Assembly: GCF_017254865.1 (NCBI RefSeq) | Contig: NZ_JAFKCV010000001.1 | Span: 248,001 to 312,000, forward strand | Direction of reading: 5' to 3' | Source of the DNA: Bowmanella dokdonensis | GTDB lineage: Bacteria > Pseudomonadota > Gammaproteobacteria > Enterobacterales > Alteromonadaceae | DNA: 64,000 bases | Shown: positions 42,042 to 50,280 of the stretch, piece after piece | Position numbering within the stretch: the first letter of the stretch is position 1 | Layout: each line of letters starts with the position of its first letter | Notes under the pieces: generated by a model | The model's database searches: none | Seen by the model: only the letters and a program-made list of their open reading frames with translations | What the model was told of the DNA's origin: nothing | Program-made: the position numbers and the translations under genes

Positions 42042-43191
42042 AGGCGTCCTGGCGCACCAACAGGTTGGCCATGGCCTGGTTGAACACTTTCAGCCATTTG
42101 GGGCAGAACTGCCCCGGGGCCACCCTGTTGATTTCCATCACGGCGCGTTTTTTGGGTCGTTTTCTGTGTGTCTCGTGGGCCCGGGCATGGGTCAGGGCAT
42201 CGAAGGTATCGACAATGGCCAGCAGCTTGGCCCCCTCGCAGATATCTTCCTCTTTCAGACCCAGGGGATAGCCTGAGCCGTCCAGCCGTTCATGATGCTG
42301 GATGACAATTTTTCTGGCATCGTTCCACTGATCCAGATGCTCCAGCAGTCTGGCGCTCTTGTACACATGGGAGCGCATCAGATTGAACTCGGCCTGCTCC
42401 AGCGGTTCCGGCTTGTGCAACAGCTCCAGCGGCATAAAGGCCATGCCGAAATCATGCACGTAGCAGGCGACGGCCAATTGGTTGGGAGCTATGGGCGTGC
42501 CATTGAGCTTGTTCAGGTACAAGGCCAGGCGGGCGATTCGGTCACCTCTGCCACCCCAGTACTGGGAACGCCTCTCCACCGGTTCCATCAGTTCCCGGAA
42601 GAACATAATGTCCCGGTGTTCGGCATCGTCCGCTTCGCCGGTCAGGCCGATATCATCCAGTGGCTGTTCGGTGATTTTGTCGGGTGCACTGGCTTGGGGT
42701 GCCTGGTGTTCCGGCCGGGCGTCCAGGGTCGGGTCCAGCAGCAGTACGGATTCAGACAGCAGTCTGTCATGTTCCTGTGGATTGTCGGGGCGGATGCGGG
42801 CAATCTGTTTGACCAGCAGGCTGTAGAGTAAATCGTCGTATTCGGCCTGGCCTGATTTGATACAGCTCTGCACGAAGAGTTTAACCCTGTCCATGGTCAG
42901 CAGCACCAGATCGCTCATGGTGCTGGTATAACGAATCTGACCTTTGCGCAGAAAATCCAGCAGATCCTCCACGTGTTGCAGTAGCGGAATCATGGGGCTG
43001 AAATTGACCAGCCCCAGATCGCCCTTGATAGTATGGATGGATCGAAAAAGGGCGCGCTGTAATTCGTTGTCCTTCGGCTGCAACTCAAGTTCCATGAGAG
43101 TTTGTTCACTGGCTTCGTACAGCTCGTTTATCTCATCCAGCAGGTCGTTGAGAATATCGTCGTCCAGTTCATCGTGTCGGAATATTTGCAT
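42040..43191 (-). CDS. HPt domain fused to HD-GYP domain
   Basis: The 383-residue cytosolic protein joins an N-terminal HPt domain (LQRALFRSIHTIKGDLGLVNFSPMI, His near 51) to a C-terminal HD-GYP domain (ACYVHDFGMAFMPLELLHKPEPL, MRSHVYKSARLLEHL, IVIQHHERLDGSGYPLGL, LAIVDTFDALTHAR). The first HD motif is HDFGM rather than HDIGK; HD itself and HHERLDGSGYP are present, so activity is possible but the Lys is lost. HPt-HD-GYP fusions could allow phosphorelay control of c-di-GMP breakdown. The BarA-like kinase at 35176 is a conceivable partner, but this is not shown. It is divergent from plsC. Confidence 0.88.
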   Translation of the reverse strand: MQIFRHDELDDDILNDLLDEINELYEASEQTLMELELQPKDNELQRALFRSIHTIKGDLGLVNFSPMIPLLQHVEDLLDFLRKGQIRYTSTMSDLVLLTMDRVKLFVQSCIKSGQAEYDDLLYSLLVKQIARIRPDNPQEHDRLLSESVLLLDPTLDARPEHQAPQASAPDKITEQPLDDIGLTGEADDAEHRDIMFFRELMEPVERRSQYWGGRGDRIARLALYLNKLNGTPIAPNQLAVACYVHDFGMAFMPLELLHKPEPLEQAEFNLMRSHVYKSARLLEHLDQWNDARKIVIQHHERLDGSGYPLGLKEEDICEGAKLLAIVDTFDALTHARAHETHRKRPKKRAVMEINRVAPGQFCPKWLKVFNQAMANLLVRQDA

Positions 43192-43514
43192 GGGTCCGGT
43201 TGCCTTTGTGCTGCAAAACAGTCAGTAGTGGGGCCTGTATGCCGATCGAGTTGGCGGCAATGGTAAAGTTCAGACGCGTTCGTGCCTGGAATTTTAATCG
43301 CCACGGCCAAGAGATCCAGCTCAATCGCATCAATTCCTGTCAGTTACCCGTCCCCGTAACCAGTCTATCGACGTTATTCCCTGATTCATAACAAAAATCT
43401 GCTCAATCTCTGCGCTCTCTGGGCTGCCGGCCCGACACACCGGGGGACTGATCAGATATCCTTACCGGCGAAAACAGTTATACTCTGCCACCTGTTAAAC
43501 CGACTGGAAATGGA
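43192..43514. other. Divergent intergenic region with no gene
   Basis: This 323-bp region between the HPt-HD-GYP gene and plsC has no frame with a good start or similarity on either strand. It must hold promoters for both genes; TATACT near 43480 could be the plsC -10 box. No repeats or clear operators were seen. Confidence 0.5.
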
Positions 43515-44240
43515 ATGCTTGCCCTGCTTCGAGCCGTTGTCCTGCTGCCGTATTTTATTCTCATCAACCTGGCCCTGTTTCTGATTTGTCTGATGCGACC
43601 CTTTCATCGTGACAATGTGCATTATGGCGCAAGGATGTTTGGCAGTATGTCGAAGATTTTCGGGCTGAAGGTGATCGTCAGGGTGGCAGACGAAGTCAAA
43701 TCGGGCGGCCCCTGCGTATTTATCGGCAACCATCAGAACAGTTACGATCTGGTAACCATCTGCGCCGCTACCCAGCCCGGCACGGTCACGGTGGGCAAGA
43801 AAAGTCTGATGTGGATCCCCTTGCTGGGCCAGGTCTACTGGTTATCGGGCAATATTCTGATCGACAGGCAGAATACCAGCAAAGCCCAGGGCACCCTTAA
43901 GCAGACCATCCGTAAAATTCGCCAGCGGCGCATCTCGGTCTGGCTGTTCCCCGAAGGCACACGCAGTTACGGCCGGGGTCTGTTGCCGTTCAAGACCGGC
44001 GCTTTTCGCATCGCCAGGGAGACCAAAGAACCGGTTTCCATGATCTGCGCCAGCAACCTGCACGGCAAGGTACGCTGGAATCGATGGAACAACGGCATTG
44101 TGCTGGTGGATGTCACAGCGCCGGTCATGCTGGACGACAGCCGGGATCTGAAAGGCTGGACCCAGTATTTTCACCAGCAGATGCAGGCGCGCATCGACGC
44201 CCTGGATGCAGAAGTCGCACAGCTGGAAAAAGCAGGATAG
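43515..44240 (+). CDS. plsC: 1-acyl-sn-glycerol-3-phosphate acyltransferase
   Basis: The 241-residue protein is a membrane-bound lysophosphatidate acyltransferase that makes phosphatidic acid. It has N-terminal hydrophobic helices (LLRAVVLLPYFILINLALFLICLM), the catalytic HX4D motif in GNHQNSYD (H73, D78), and the substrate motif FPEGTRS near 147. Length and motif order are those of bacterial PlsC. rraB follows 33 bp downstream and may share its transcript, ending at the terminator at 44646. Confidence 0.93.
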   Translation: MLALLRAVVLLPYFILINLALFLICLMRPFHRDNVHYGARMFGSMSKIFGLKVIVRVADEVKSGGPCVFIGNHQNSYDLVTICAATQPGTVTVGKKSLMWIPLLGQVYWLSGNILIDRQNTSKAQGTLKQTIRKIRQRRISVWLFPEGTRSYGRGLLPFKTGAFRIARETKEPVSMICASNLHGKVRWNRWNNGIVLVDVTAPVMLDDSRDLKGWTQYFHQQMQARIDALDAEVAQLEKAG

Positions 44241-44273
44241 ACTTGCTGCAATTCTGCTTTTTAAGGACGCTTC

Positions 44274-44621
44274 ATGAGTGATGAATTGAGCCAGTGGTAC
44301 CAGTTTAACGAAGAAACCATCCAGGCCCTGCTCGATGACGGCAGCAATGCCAGCCTACCCCATTCCATCGAGTACCATTTCGCCAGTGACGATTTTGACC
44401 AGTTGGAAAAGGCCGCTGTGGATGCCTTCAAGGCGGGCTTCGAGGTCGGCGATGCCGAGGAACTGACCCTGGATGACGGAGGCTCTCTGTTCTGCTTCGA
44501 TGCGGTGGTGGAAAGGCCACTGGAACTGGAAGTGATCAACGCCGATACCGACACGCTCTTTGCCATTGCTGCCAAGCACGATGTGCATTATGACGGCTGG
44601 GGTACGTATTTTGTGGAGTAG
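44274..44621 (+). CDS. rraB: Ribonuclease E inhibitor RraB
   Basis: The 115-residue acidic protein matches RraB: YQFNEETIQALLDDGSN, HSIEYHFASDDFDQLEKAAVDAFKAGFEV, ELTLDDGGSLFCFDAVVERPLELEVI, HDVHYDGWGTYFVE. RraB binds the C-terminal region of RNase E and slows mRNA decay. The length agrees with the family. It lies 33 bp after plsC and is followed by a strong intrinsic terminator. Confidence 0.93.
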   Translation: MSDELSQWYQFNEETIQALLDDGSNASLPHSIEYHFASDDFDQLEKAAVDAFKAGFEVGDAEELTLDDGGSLFCFDAVVERPLELEVINADTDTLFAIAAKHDVHYDGWGTYFVE

Positions 44622-44645
44622 CCGCAATCCCGGCAACGCTTGCAG

Positions 44646-44670
44646 GGTCTGATGGTTCAGACCTTTTTTT
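44646..44670 (+). terminator. Rho-independent terminator of rraB
   Basis: GGTCTGA (44646-44652) and TCAGACC (44657-44663) form a perfect stem with a TGGT loop, followed by seven T. Position and structure make this the terminator of the plsC-rraB transcript. Confidence 0.9.
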
Positions 44671-44823
44671 GGTTAAACCCAGCAAAAGCCCTCTTGTCGG
44701 CGCCGGGGCTCGAAGGGGACCGGTTTTCTCTTTTTTTGCCTTTATGCTCTTGGTGGCCTTCGTGGAAAGTGGAAGACGAAGGGCAGCGCCGGATGGGCCT
44801 TAATAGGTCGGCCCTTCACTTAA

Positions 44824-45012
44824 TCAATGTACCCCAACAGGTGGATGCGTCGGCTCGGGCAGCTTGTTGCGAATCGGCGTGGCAGGGTTTTCCTGGGCCT
44901 TGGCAATCAGGGCAGCCATGGCGTCCATTATGTCGAGGAACTGGCTGAGCTGCTTGGGCGTCAGGCCTTCACTGAGCGTTTCAATATTGCGGATCAGGGT
45001 CTGGTTGTTCAT
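44824..45012 (-). CDS. Small protein of unknown function in the SPFH operon
   Basis: Started at the ATG at 45012, after GGGAAGCC, the protein has 62 residues: a helical N-terminal part (NNQTLIRNIETLSEGLTPKQLSQFLDIMDAMAALIAKAQ) and a Pro-rich tail. No family is recognised. The helix has regular Leu/Ile spacing and could pair with a partner helix. It lies 77 bp after the ribbon-helix-helix gene on the same strand and is probably the last gene of that operon. It is supported by position and start site rather than by similarity. Confidence 0.55.
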   Translation of the reverse strand: MNNQTLIRNIETLSEGLTPKQLSQFLDIMDAMAALIAKAQENPATPIRNKLPEPTHPPVGVH

Positions 45013-45089
45013 ACGGCTTCCCGGTGTCAAAAAATTGCTGCCCGAAGGCGTTCTTCTTTGACTATTCAAGAGCCGTACCAGTATTGGTC

Positions 45090-45290
45090 TCAGTCCGTCG
45101 GCGGATCGGGATTATCCTTCACTTCGGTGATGACCTTCTGCACCAGTTTGACCCGGCCCTGGCGGACCAGGGCGTCCCTGAGCACATATTCTATCTGGGC
45201 GTTGAGGCTGCGCAACTCGTCGTCGGCCCAGCGTTGCATGGCCGCCAGCACATCGGCGTTGATTCTCAGGGGGTAGGCTTTTTTCGACAA
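45090..45290 (-). CDS. Arc-like ribbon-helix-helix DNA-binding protein
   Basis: A TTG start after AGAGGAAATT gives 66 residues. The N-terminal strand AYPLRINADVLAAMQRWADDELRSLNAQIEYVLRDAL has the Arc/MetJ ribbon-helix-helix pattern (a basic-polar strand, helix A, SLNAQIE turn, helix B). It should bind DNA as a dimer. The operon promoter carries two TGATATCA palindromes one helical turn apart, which I infer to be its operator. It is located after SPFH and DUF4177 genes, an arrangement seen in other proteobacteria. No toxin gene is visible. Confidence 0.85.
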   Translation of the reverse strand: MSKKAYPLRINADVLAAMQRWADDELRSLNAQIEYVLRDALVRQGRVKLVQKVITEVKDNPDPPTD

Positions 45291-45302
45291 AATTTCCTCT
45301 GA

Positions 45303-45506
45303 CTAAGCTTTTCGGCGTTTAAGTATGGCCGTTACTTCGGCCTTGCCCCACACCCCTTGGTGTCTGGGAATATCCAACTGGACCAGCTCCCAGCCCTGAC
45401 GTCCCTGCTCGTTCAACAGGGATTCAAGTGGCTGCTGAGCAAGGCTCTGGCTCAACCAGCCTTTAGTCGGCAACTTTTGCTGCAGGGTCTTATATTCAAA
45501 CTGCAC
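45303..45506 (-). CDS. DUF4177 family small protein
   Basis: A GTG start after AAGGAGAAACC gives 67 residues: FEYKTLQQKLPTKG, LESLLNEQGRQGWELVQLDIP, KAEVTAILKRRKA. The pattern (a strand, a helix ending QGWELV, a strand, and a basic end) is DUF4177. The function is unknown. It lies 9 bp after the SPFH gene and 12 bp before the Arc-like gene, so an operon is certain by spacing. Confidence 0.85.
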   Translation of the reverse strand: MQFEYKTLQQKLPTKGWLSQSLAQQPLESLLNEQGRQGWELVQLDIPRHQGVWGKAEVTAILKRRKA

Positions 45507-45515
45507 GGTTTCTCC

Positions 45516-46388
45516 TTAGTACAGGCTACCGGTATTGATCACCGGCTGTGTATGCTTATCACCGCACAGGACCACCAGCAGGTTGCTGACCATGGCGGCC
45601 TTGCGTTCCTCGTCCAGCTCCACTACGTTCTGTTCCCTGAGCTTCTCCAGAGCCATTTCCACCATGCCCACTGCACCCTCGACGATACGAGTGCGGGCGG
45701 CGACGATGGCGGAGGCCTGCTGGCGTTGCAGCATGGCGCTGGCAATTTCCTGGGCATAGGCCAGATGGCTGATCCTGGCTTCGTGCACCGTCACCCCGGC
45801 TTTGTGCAGCCTGTCCTGGATTTCATTTTTAAGGCTTTCAGAAATAGTCTGCGGATGACTGCGCAGGGCAATGCCTTCTTCATCTGCGGGATCGTAGGGA
45901 TAGCTGCTGGCCAGATTTCGCAGGGCCGACTCGCTCTGGATGCTGACAAAGCTTTCATAATCGTCCACTTCGAACATGGCGTCGAAGCTGTCGCTCACCG
46001 ACCAGACCACTATGGTGGCGATTTCCACGGGATTACCCTGATTATCGTTCACCTTTAGCTTGCCGCTTTCGAAGTTGCGAATACGCAGGGAAATCGTCCG
46101 GCGGATATACAGCGGAATGGTCCAACGCAGTCCTGGCGTTTTTACCGACCCCACATAAGCACCAAACAGGGTCATCACTTTGGCCTGGTTTGGCTGGACC
46201 ATGAAGAATCCGGCCCACAGGGACAACAGAATCAATGCGCCGACTATCTTCAACACTTCGTAGCCGTTAAAGGGGGCTGTGACCTGGTTAAGCAGGGCTA
46301 TGGCCAATAGTGTCAGGCCAATCTGTAATAACAAAGCCAGATAGCCGTTCAGTGAAAATCCGTTCTTCTCGTGCATAGCAATACTCAT
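45516..46388 (-). CDS. SPFH/Band 7 (stomatin-like) membrane protein
   Basis: The 290-residue protein has two N-terminal hydrophobic segments ([38 protein letters not shown]) and an SPFH domain ([67 protein letters not shown]), then a coiled region with [25 protein letters not shown] proteins form large membrane rings or microdomains and can regulate proteases. Two ATG codons are possible, at 46388 and 46376; the second has a better GAG upstream. It leads a SPFH-DUF4177-Arc operon with a paired operator directly before the start. Confidence 0.88.
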   Translation of the reverse strand: MSIAMHEKNGFSLNGYLALLLQIGLTLLAIALLNQVTAPFNGYEVLKIVGALILLSLWAGFFMVQPNQAKVMTLFGAYVGSVKTPGLRWTIPLYIRRTISLRIRNFESGKLKVNDNQGNPVEIATIVVWSVSDSFDAMFEVDDYESFVSIQSESALRNLASSYPYDPADEEGIALRSHPQTISESLKNEIQDRLHKAGVTVHEARISHLAYAQEIASAMLQRQQASAIVAARTRIVEGAVGMVEMALEKLREQNVVELDEERKAAMVSNLLVVLCGDKHTQPVINTGSLY

Positions 46389-46391
46389 AGA

Positions 46392-46412
46392 GTGATATCA
46401 AAGTGATATCAC
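46392..46412. promoter_or_regulatory. Paired TGATATCA operator of the SPFH-Arc operon
   Basis: Two perfect 8-bp palindromes TGATATCA (46393-46400, 46404-46411) have centres 11 bp apart, one helical turn. Together with the flanking G and C they make a larger imperfect palindrome with a 3-nt core. The site abuts the SPFH start codon. Such tandem half-sites are typical of ribbon-helix-helix repressors. Confidence 0.65.
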
Positions 46413-46518
46413 AATAGATCTGTTTTTCAGTTCAGGCAATAGATCTGTGCAAAAAAGATCCAGTTGTGGCCAGACTGACTATTCTCAACAGACCAACCGG
46501 TAACCCTCGGAGAGAATA

Positions 46519-47076
46519 ATGTTGAACAAAGTATACTGGCTCGGGCTGTTGTTGCTGCTAAGTGGCTGCGCTTCAGATCGCGGCCAGACCCTTGCCGAGC
46601 AGCGGGCTGAGGTGCAAAAAATGCGCACCGAAACTATTGCAGCTGTGGCTACACACCAGCCGGATATCCGGCAGCAACTGGCCCGCTCGCCTGGCTATGC
46701 GGTGTTCAGTAACGCCAATGTAAATATAATTTTTGCCAGTTTTGCCGGTGGTTACGGGGTGGCCCATGACAATCGGACAGGCCGGGATATCTACATGAAA
46801 ATGGGTGAAGCCGGCCTGGGCCTGGGGCTGGGCGTGAAAGATTTTCGCGCCGTGATGGTGTTTAAGAACCGCGACGCCTTTGAAGACTTTGTCGAGCATG
46901 GCTGGATGGTAGGCGCCCACGCCGATGCAGCGGCCAAGGCGGGTGACCAGGGGGGCGCGGCGGCGGCGGAAATCGCCCTGGAGGACGTGGATATTTATCA
47001 GCTCACAGAAGCAGGGCTGGCTCTGCAGGCCACTATCAAGGGGGCCAAATTCTGGAAGGACCGGGAGCTTAATTGA
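46519..47076 (+). CDS. SYLF/YSC84-domain lipoprotein
   Basis: The 185-residue protein has a lipoprotein signal with lipobox LLSGC and a SYLF (Ysc84-like lipid-binding) domain: QQLARSPGYAVFSNANVNIIFASFAGGYGVAHDNRTG, MKMGEAGLGLGLGVKDFRAVMVFKNRDAFEDFVEHGW, and a central Ala/Gly-rich stretch. The bacterial role is unknown; eukaryotic SYLF binds phosphoinositides. Its last 8 bp overlap the convergent GGDEF gene. Confidence 0.85.
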   Translation: MLNKVYWLGLLLLLSGCASDRGQTLAEQRAEVQKMRTETIAAVATHQPDIRQQLARSPGYAVFSNANVNIIFASFAGGYGVAHDNRTGRDIYMKMGEAGLGLGLGVKDFRAVMVFKNRDAFEDFVEHGWMVGAHADAAAKAGDQGGAAAAEIALEDVDIYQLTEAGLALQATIKGAKFWKDRELN

Positions 47077-48547
47077 CCCTGTTGCGCCCGGCACGTTTGG
47101 CCTGCAAGAGTTTGCTGTCCACACGTTCCAGGGCCTGTGTCAGCGTTTCATCCTGTTGCAACTGAATGGCGCCGAAACTGCCGGACAGCCGAAGTTCCAG
47201 CTTGTCTATCCGGATATCTCCCAATAGGCGGCGCAAGCGTTCGGCGGTTTCCACGGCCCGGGCAAAGTCGATATTCGGCAGCAGCAACATAAACTCATCC
47301 CCGCCAAAGCGACCGAACAAATCAGACTCACGCAGGGTTTGCTCAATGCAACTGGCCGCTTTTTGCAACACCTCATCGCCGCAGGCATGACCAAACTGGT
47401 CGTTTATCTGTTTGAAATGATCGATGTCGAACAATAATAACGAGACAGGATGCCTGTAGCGATGGGAGCGGCGAATTTCCTCGCCGGCCTGGTCAAAGAA
47501 GTGTTGCCGGCTCATGATACCCGTCAGGCTGTCTCTGAATGCCAGTCTCTGCAGCATTTGGTTACGGGCCATCAGCACCGGTACGGCAAGACCGAAGTAA
47601 GCGCTGGCGGCAATCACACAGATGGCAAACTGATAGACCAGCGCCTGGTCCATCAGTCCCAGTGAGGCCACCCAAACAGCGGTCAGAATACTGAAGACGG
47701 CCAGACTGATGGCGGCCCTGAAGGCCGACTCGGTGCAGACGATCCACATTTGCGGAATGATCAGGAAAAACACAGCAAAAGAGACTTCAGGATAAGGGAA
47801 GTGGCTGGCAAGCAGCATGATTAGACTGAGCAGGGAGGCGCACAAGGCCAGCTTACCGATAAAGCCGGAACGTTCACTGTTGCTGGCCTGAAAATTCAGG
47901 CCTCCAAGCCAGGACTGAATATCAGGGTAGCGCCAGCTCAGCAGTCCGATGAAAAGTGGCGTCAGTACCAGGGTGCCGGCCAGGTCGCCTATCCACCAGG
48001 GCAACCAGATGCTGCCGGCTTCCTGCATACCAATCATGCCGCTGGCTGCCAGGATCTGGGTCCCGGTCAAGGCGGCGAGCAGTGAGGTCAGGGCACCCAG
48101 CACCAGGAAGCCGGTAATCATCCGGGGCAGTCCTTCTGATACCCCCTGTCCTATCCAACGCCTGAGCAGCGCTGCCCCTAGCCAATAGGACATACAGTGG
48201 GCAAAACCGAACATCAGGCCGGAGTAAAGGAGCTGCTGCCAGCCCTGCTGCATCTGGTACATATTGTCCACCCAAAAGGTGGACAGGATGCTGCCTACCA
48301 TCAATACCGGCAGGGCGCGCAGACCCATGACCAGAAAGGCCGCAAAACTCAACCCGGCCGGAGGAAACCAGATGCTGGCATGGGGAGCATATTCCATCAG
48401 GACCGCGACACGCCATAATCCCAGCCAGATAAACAGCAGCAACAAATGGCGAAACAGGAGGGTAGCAAGAGACCGGGAATCTTTGGGCTTGTCGCCGGAG
48501 GCGGAATCTCTGTTGAGTAGGAGTTGTTGCAATCTGTACATGCTCAT
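47069..48547 (-). CDS. MASE1-GGDEF diguanylate cyclase
   Basis: The 492-residue protein has about eight membrane helices forming a MASE1 sensor (LWRVAVLMEYAPHASIWFPPAGLSFAAFLVMG, ILAASGMIGMQEAGSIWLPWWIGDLAGTLVLTPLFIG) and a C-terminal GGDEF domain (FRDSLTGIMSRQHFFD, LLLFDIDHFKQINDQFGHACGDEVL, GRFGGDEFMLLL). The GGDEF is intact and an inhibitory-site RESD lies five residues before it. It should make c-di-GMP and be feedback inhibited. The MASE1 ligand is unknown. Confidence 0.93.
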   Translation of the reverse strand: MSMYRLQQLLLNRDSASGDKPKDSRSLATLLFRHLLLLFIWLGLWRVAVLMEYAPHASIWFPPAGLSFAAFLVMGLRALPVLMVGSILSTFWVDNMYQMQQGWQQLLYSGLMFGFAHCMSYWLGAALLRRWIGQGVSEGLPRMITGFLVLGALTSLLAALTGTQILAASGMIGMQEAGSIWLPWWIGDLAGTLVLTPLFIGLLSWRYPDIQSWLGGLNFQASNSERSGFIGKLALCASLLSLIMLLASHFPYPEVSFAVFFLIIPQMWIVCTESAFRAAISLAVFSILTAVWVASLGLMDQALVYQFAICVIAASAYFGLAVPVLMARNQMLQRLAFRDSLTGIMSRQHFFDQAGEEIRRSHRYRHPVSLLLFDIDHFKQINDQFGHACGDEVLQKAASCIEQTLRESDLFGRFGGDEFMLLLPNIDFARAVETAERLRRLLGDIRIDKLELRLSGSFGAIQLQQDETLTQALERVDSKLLQAKRAGRNRVN

Positions 48548-48681
48548 CGGCTTACCCTTCCGTCAGACTTTGCGGATTACTGCGGGTATCAATATATTGA
48601 TGATACCCCATGAGGTCCGGTTCTCATAGGAGACGGGGACTTCTACCGGGCCAAACCGGCTGATGCAATGGAGGAGACAGC

Positions 48682-49275
48682 ATGGCAAAAACCATAGAAG
48701 ACTACCTACAGGCAAAATCGCAGTGGGGCGACCTGATCGCTCCGTTGCGACGTCTGCTGCTGGAGACGGGCCTTGAAGAGACAATCAAATGGGGGGCACC
48801 GGTTTACTGCCAGGACAATAAGAACCTCATCGGCCTGGCTGCGTTCCAGGGCTATGCAGGATTGTGGTTTTTCCAGGGCTGTTTTCTGTCTGATCCGGCA
48901 GGCGTGCTGACCAATGCCCAACCGGGCAAAACACGGGGCATGCGACAGTGGCGTTTTGCGGCGGGGGAAGAAGTCAATACTGCCCTCGTAAAGCAGTATA
49001 TCCAGGAAGCCGTTAGCCTTCACCGACAGAGAAAAGCAGTCTCACCTCAACGACGCGAGCCGGTGATTCTGGCGGCAGAACTAACGGCCGCCCTGGAACG
49101 CAATCCACAGTTGAAAAGCGCTTTTGAATCCCTCACCCCCGGCCGGCAGTCAGAGTACTCTGACTATATCCAGGCGGCCAGACGAGAGGCCACCAGAATC
49201 GCCCGCCTGCAGAAAATAACTCCCCTGATCCTGGCGGGGCAGGGGCTGAACGATCAATACCGTGGCCCTTGCTGA
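48682..49275 (+). CDS. YdeI-type protein with DUF1801 domain
   Basis: The 197-residue protein has an N-terminal DUF1801 fold (YLQAKSQWGDLIAPLRRLLLETGLEETIKWGAPVYCQDNKNLIGLAAFQGYAGLWFFQG) and a C-terminal OmpD-associated/YdeI helical segment (ELTAALERNPQLKSAFESLTPGRQSEYSDYIQAARREATRIARLQKI). The function is unknown. It is related by domain to the shorter DUF1801 protein at 28640. It is divergent from the cyclase gene and converges with the XRE regulator gene. Confidence 0.85.
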   Translation: MAKTIEDYLQAKSQWGDLIAPLRRLLLETGLEETIKWGAPVYCQDNKNLIGLAAFQGYAGLWFFQGCFLSDPAGVLTNAQPGKTRGMRQWRFAAGEEVNTALVKQYIQEAVSLHRQRKAVSPQRREPVILAAELTAALERNPQLKSAFESLTPGRQSEYSDYIQAARREATRIARLQKITPLILAGQGLNDQYRGPC

Positions 49276-49284
49276 GTCTCCTGA

Positions 49285-49992
49285 CTATCTGCGTCTGGAC
49301 AATCTGTTCTCAAGCAAGAACCCTGTGATGCCGGAGGTAAACAGCAGTACGCCGGCGATCTGCAGCCAGGTATTCTCCGCCCTGGGCTGAATAAACGTTT
49401 CCTTTTGATAGTAAGTCCGGCTGCCGCCATCGACAGGTCTTGTAAAAAAGGCACCTTGGTTTTGTGCCAGGATCAGTTGATCCGGCTGATAACGGGAGCT
49501 CAGCTCACTGCGTTTGCTGTCCCACTCTTCCCGAGGTGTGGAACTGTGCATCCCCCCTTCAAAATAGTCCGCCGGCTCTCCCGGTAATACTATCCCCTTG
49601 GCTTCATATCGGTAATGTGTTTCACCGAACAGGATTTTACTGAAGCCCGCATAGAAGAACGTGGCCGCCAGTACCACCAACAGACTGCTGCTTAGCAGCC
49701 AGCGGCGGCTGTTGAGATAGACGGTGGCTCTTTGCCTGAGCAGCCAGTTTTCCACGTCGGCGATATTGCCAAGCTGGGTTTGCACGTAATCAGGCTCAAA
49801 CCCGCTAAGAAAGCTACCCAAATCGATCTCCAGGGCTGTCAGCAGCCGCCTGAGCACCTCGTTGGAAGGCTGGGATTTATCATTCTCCAGTTTCGACAGA
49901 TAAGACTGTTCGATGACGGCTGCCTCTGCCAACATGGGCTGGCTGAGATTCTTTTCGGTTCTCAGTTGCTTGATTCTTTCACCTAATGTCAT
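49285..49992 (-). CDS. XRE-family membrane regulator
   Basis: Started at the ATG at 49992 after AAGGATTTT, the protein has 235 residues. An N-terminal XRE helix-turn-helix (ERIKQLRTEKNLSQPMLAEAAVIEQSYLSKLENDKSQPSNEVLRRLLTAL) is followed by a linker, a membrane helix (WLLSSSLLVVLAATFFYAGF), an extracytoplasmic region with no recognised fold and a second membrane helix (TWLQIAGVLLFTSGITGFLLE). An XRE domain tied to the membrane suggests sensing of an envelope signal. An in-frame upstream start would add 21 residues without a ribosome site. It is divergent from the ThrE gene. Confidence 0.82.
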   Translation of the reverse strand: MTLGERIKQLRTEKNLSQPMLAEAAVIEQSYLSKLENDKSQPSNEVLRRLLTALEIDLGSFLSGFEPDYVQTQLGNIADVENWLLRQRATVYLNSRRWLLSSSLLVVLAATFFYAGFSKILFGETHYRYEAKGIVLPGEPADYFEGGMHSSTPREEWDSKRSELSSRYQPDQLILAQNQGAFFTRPVDGGSRTYYQKETFIQPRAENTWLQIAGVLLFTSGITGFLLENRLSRRR

Positions 49993-50280
49993 AAAAAATC
50001 CTTGTGCTGAAAATAGTTGTGAACAAGCAGTCAGGGCCTTGAGTGCGAGGGACATTCTTGGTTATGCATGGAGAAATATAAAGTGGAATATGGGTGAATA
50101 AGCGTGAATAGTAACTGAGGGGAAGAATTCGTGACGGTAGTGAGGGTGAACGGGACCGATTCGGATAATCTGGGCTAATCCATTCCGCACAAAAAATAGT
50201 CGTTGTTCCAGGTTGGTCTTGCCACTACAATCCGCGCCGATTCGACCCGGCGTGGGGCGACAACCAGCAGAGTAAACAGG

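Noticed and set aside
45090-45506. Toxin-antitoxin pair (Arc-like protein with DUF4177 protein)
   Set aside because: DUF4177 is not a known toxin family and the order with an SPFH gene argues for an autoregulated operon instead.
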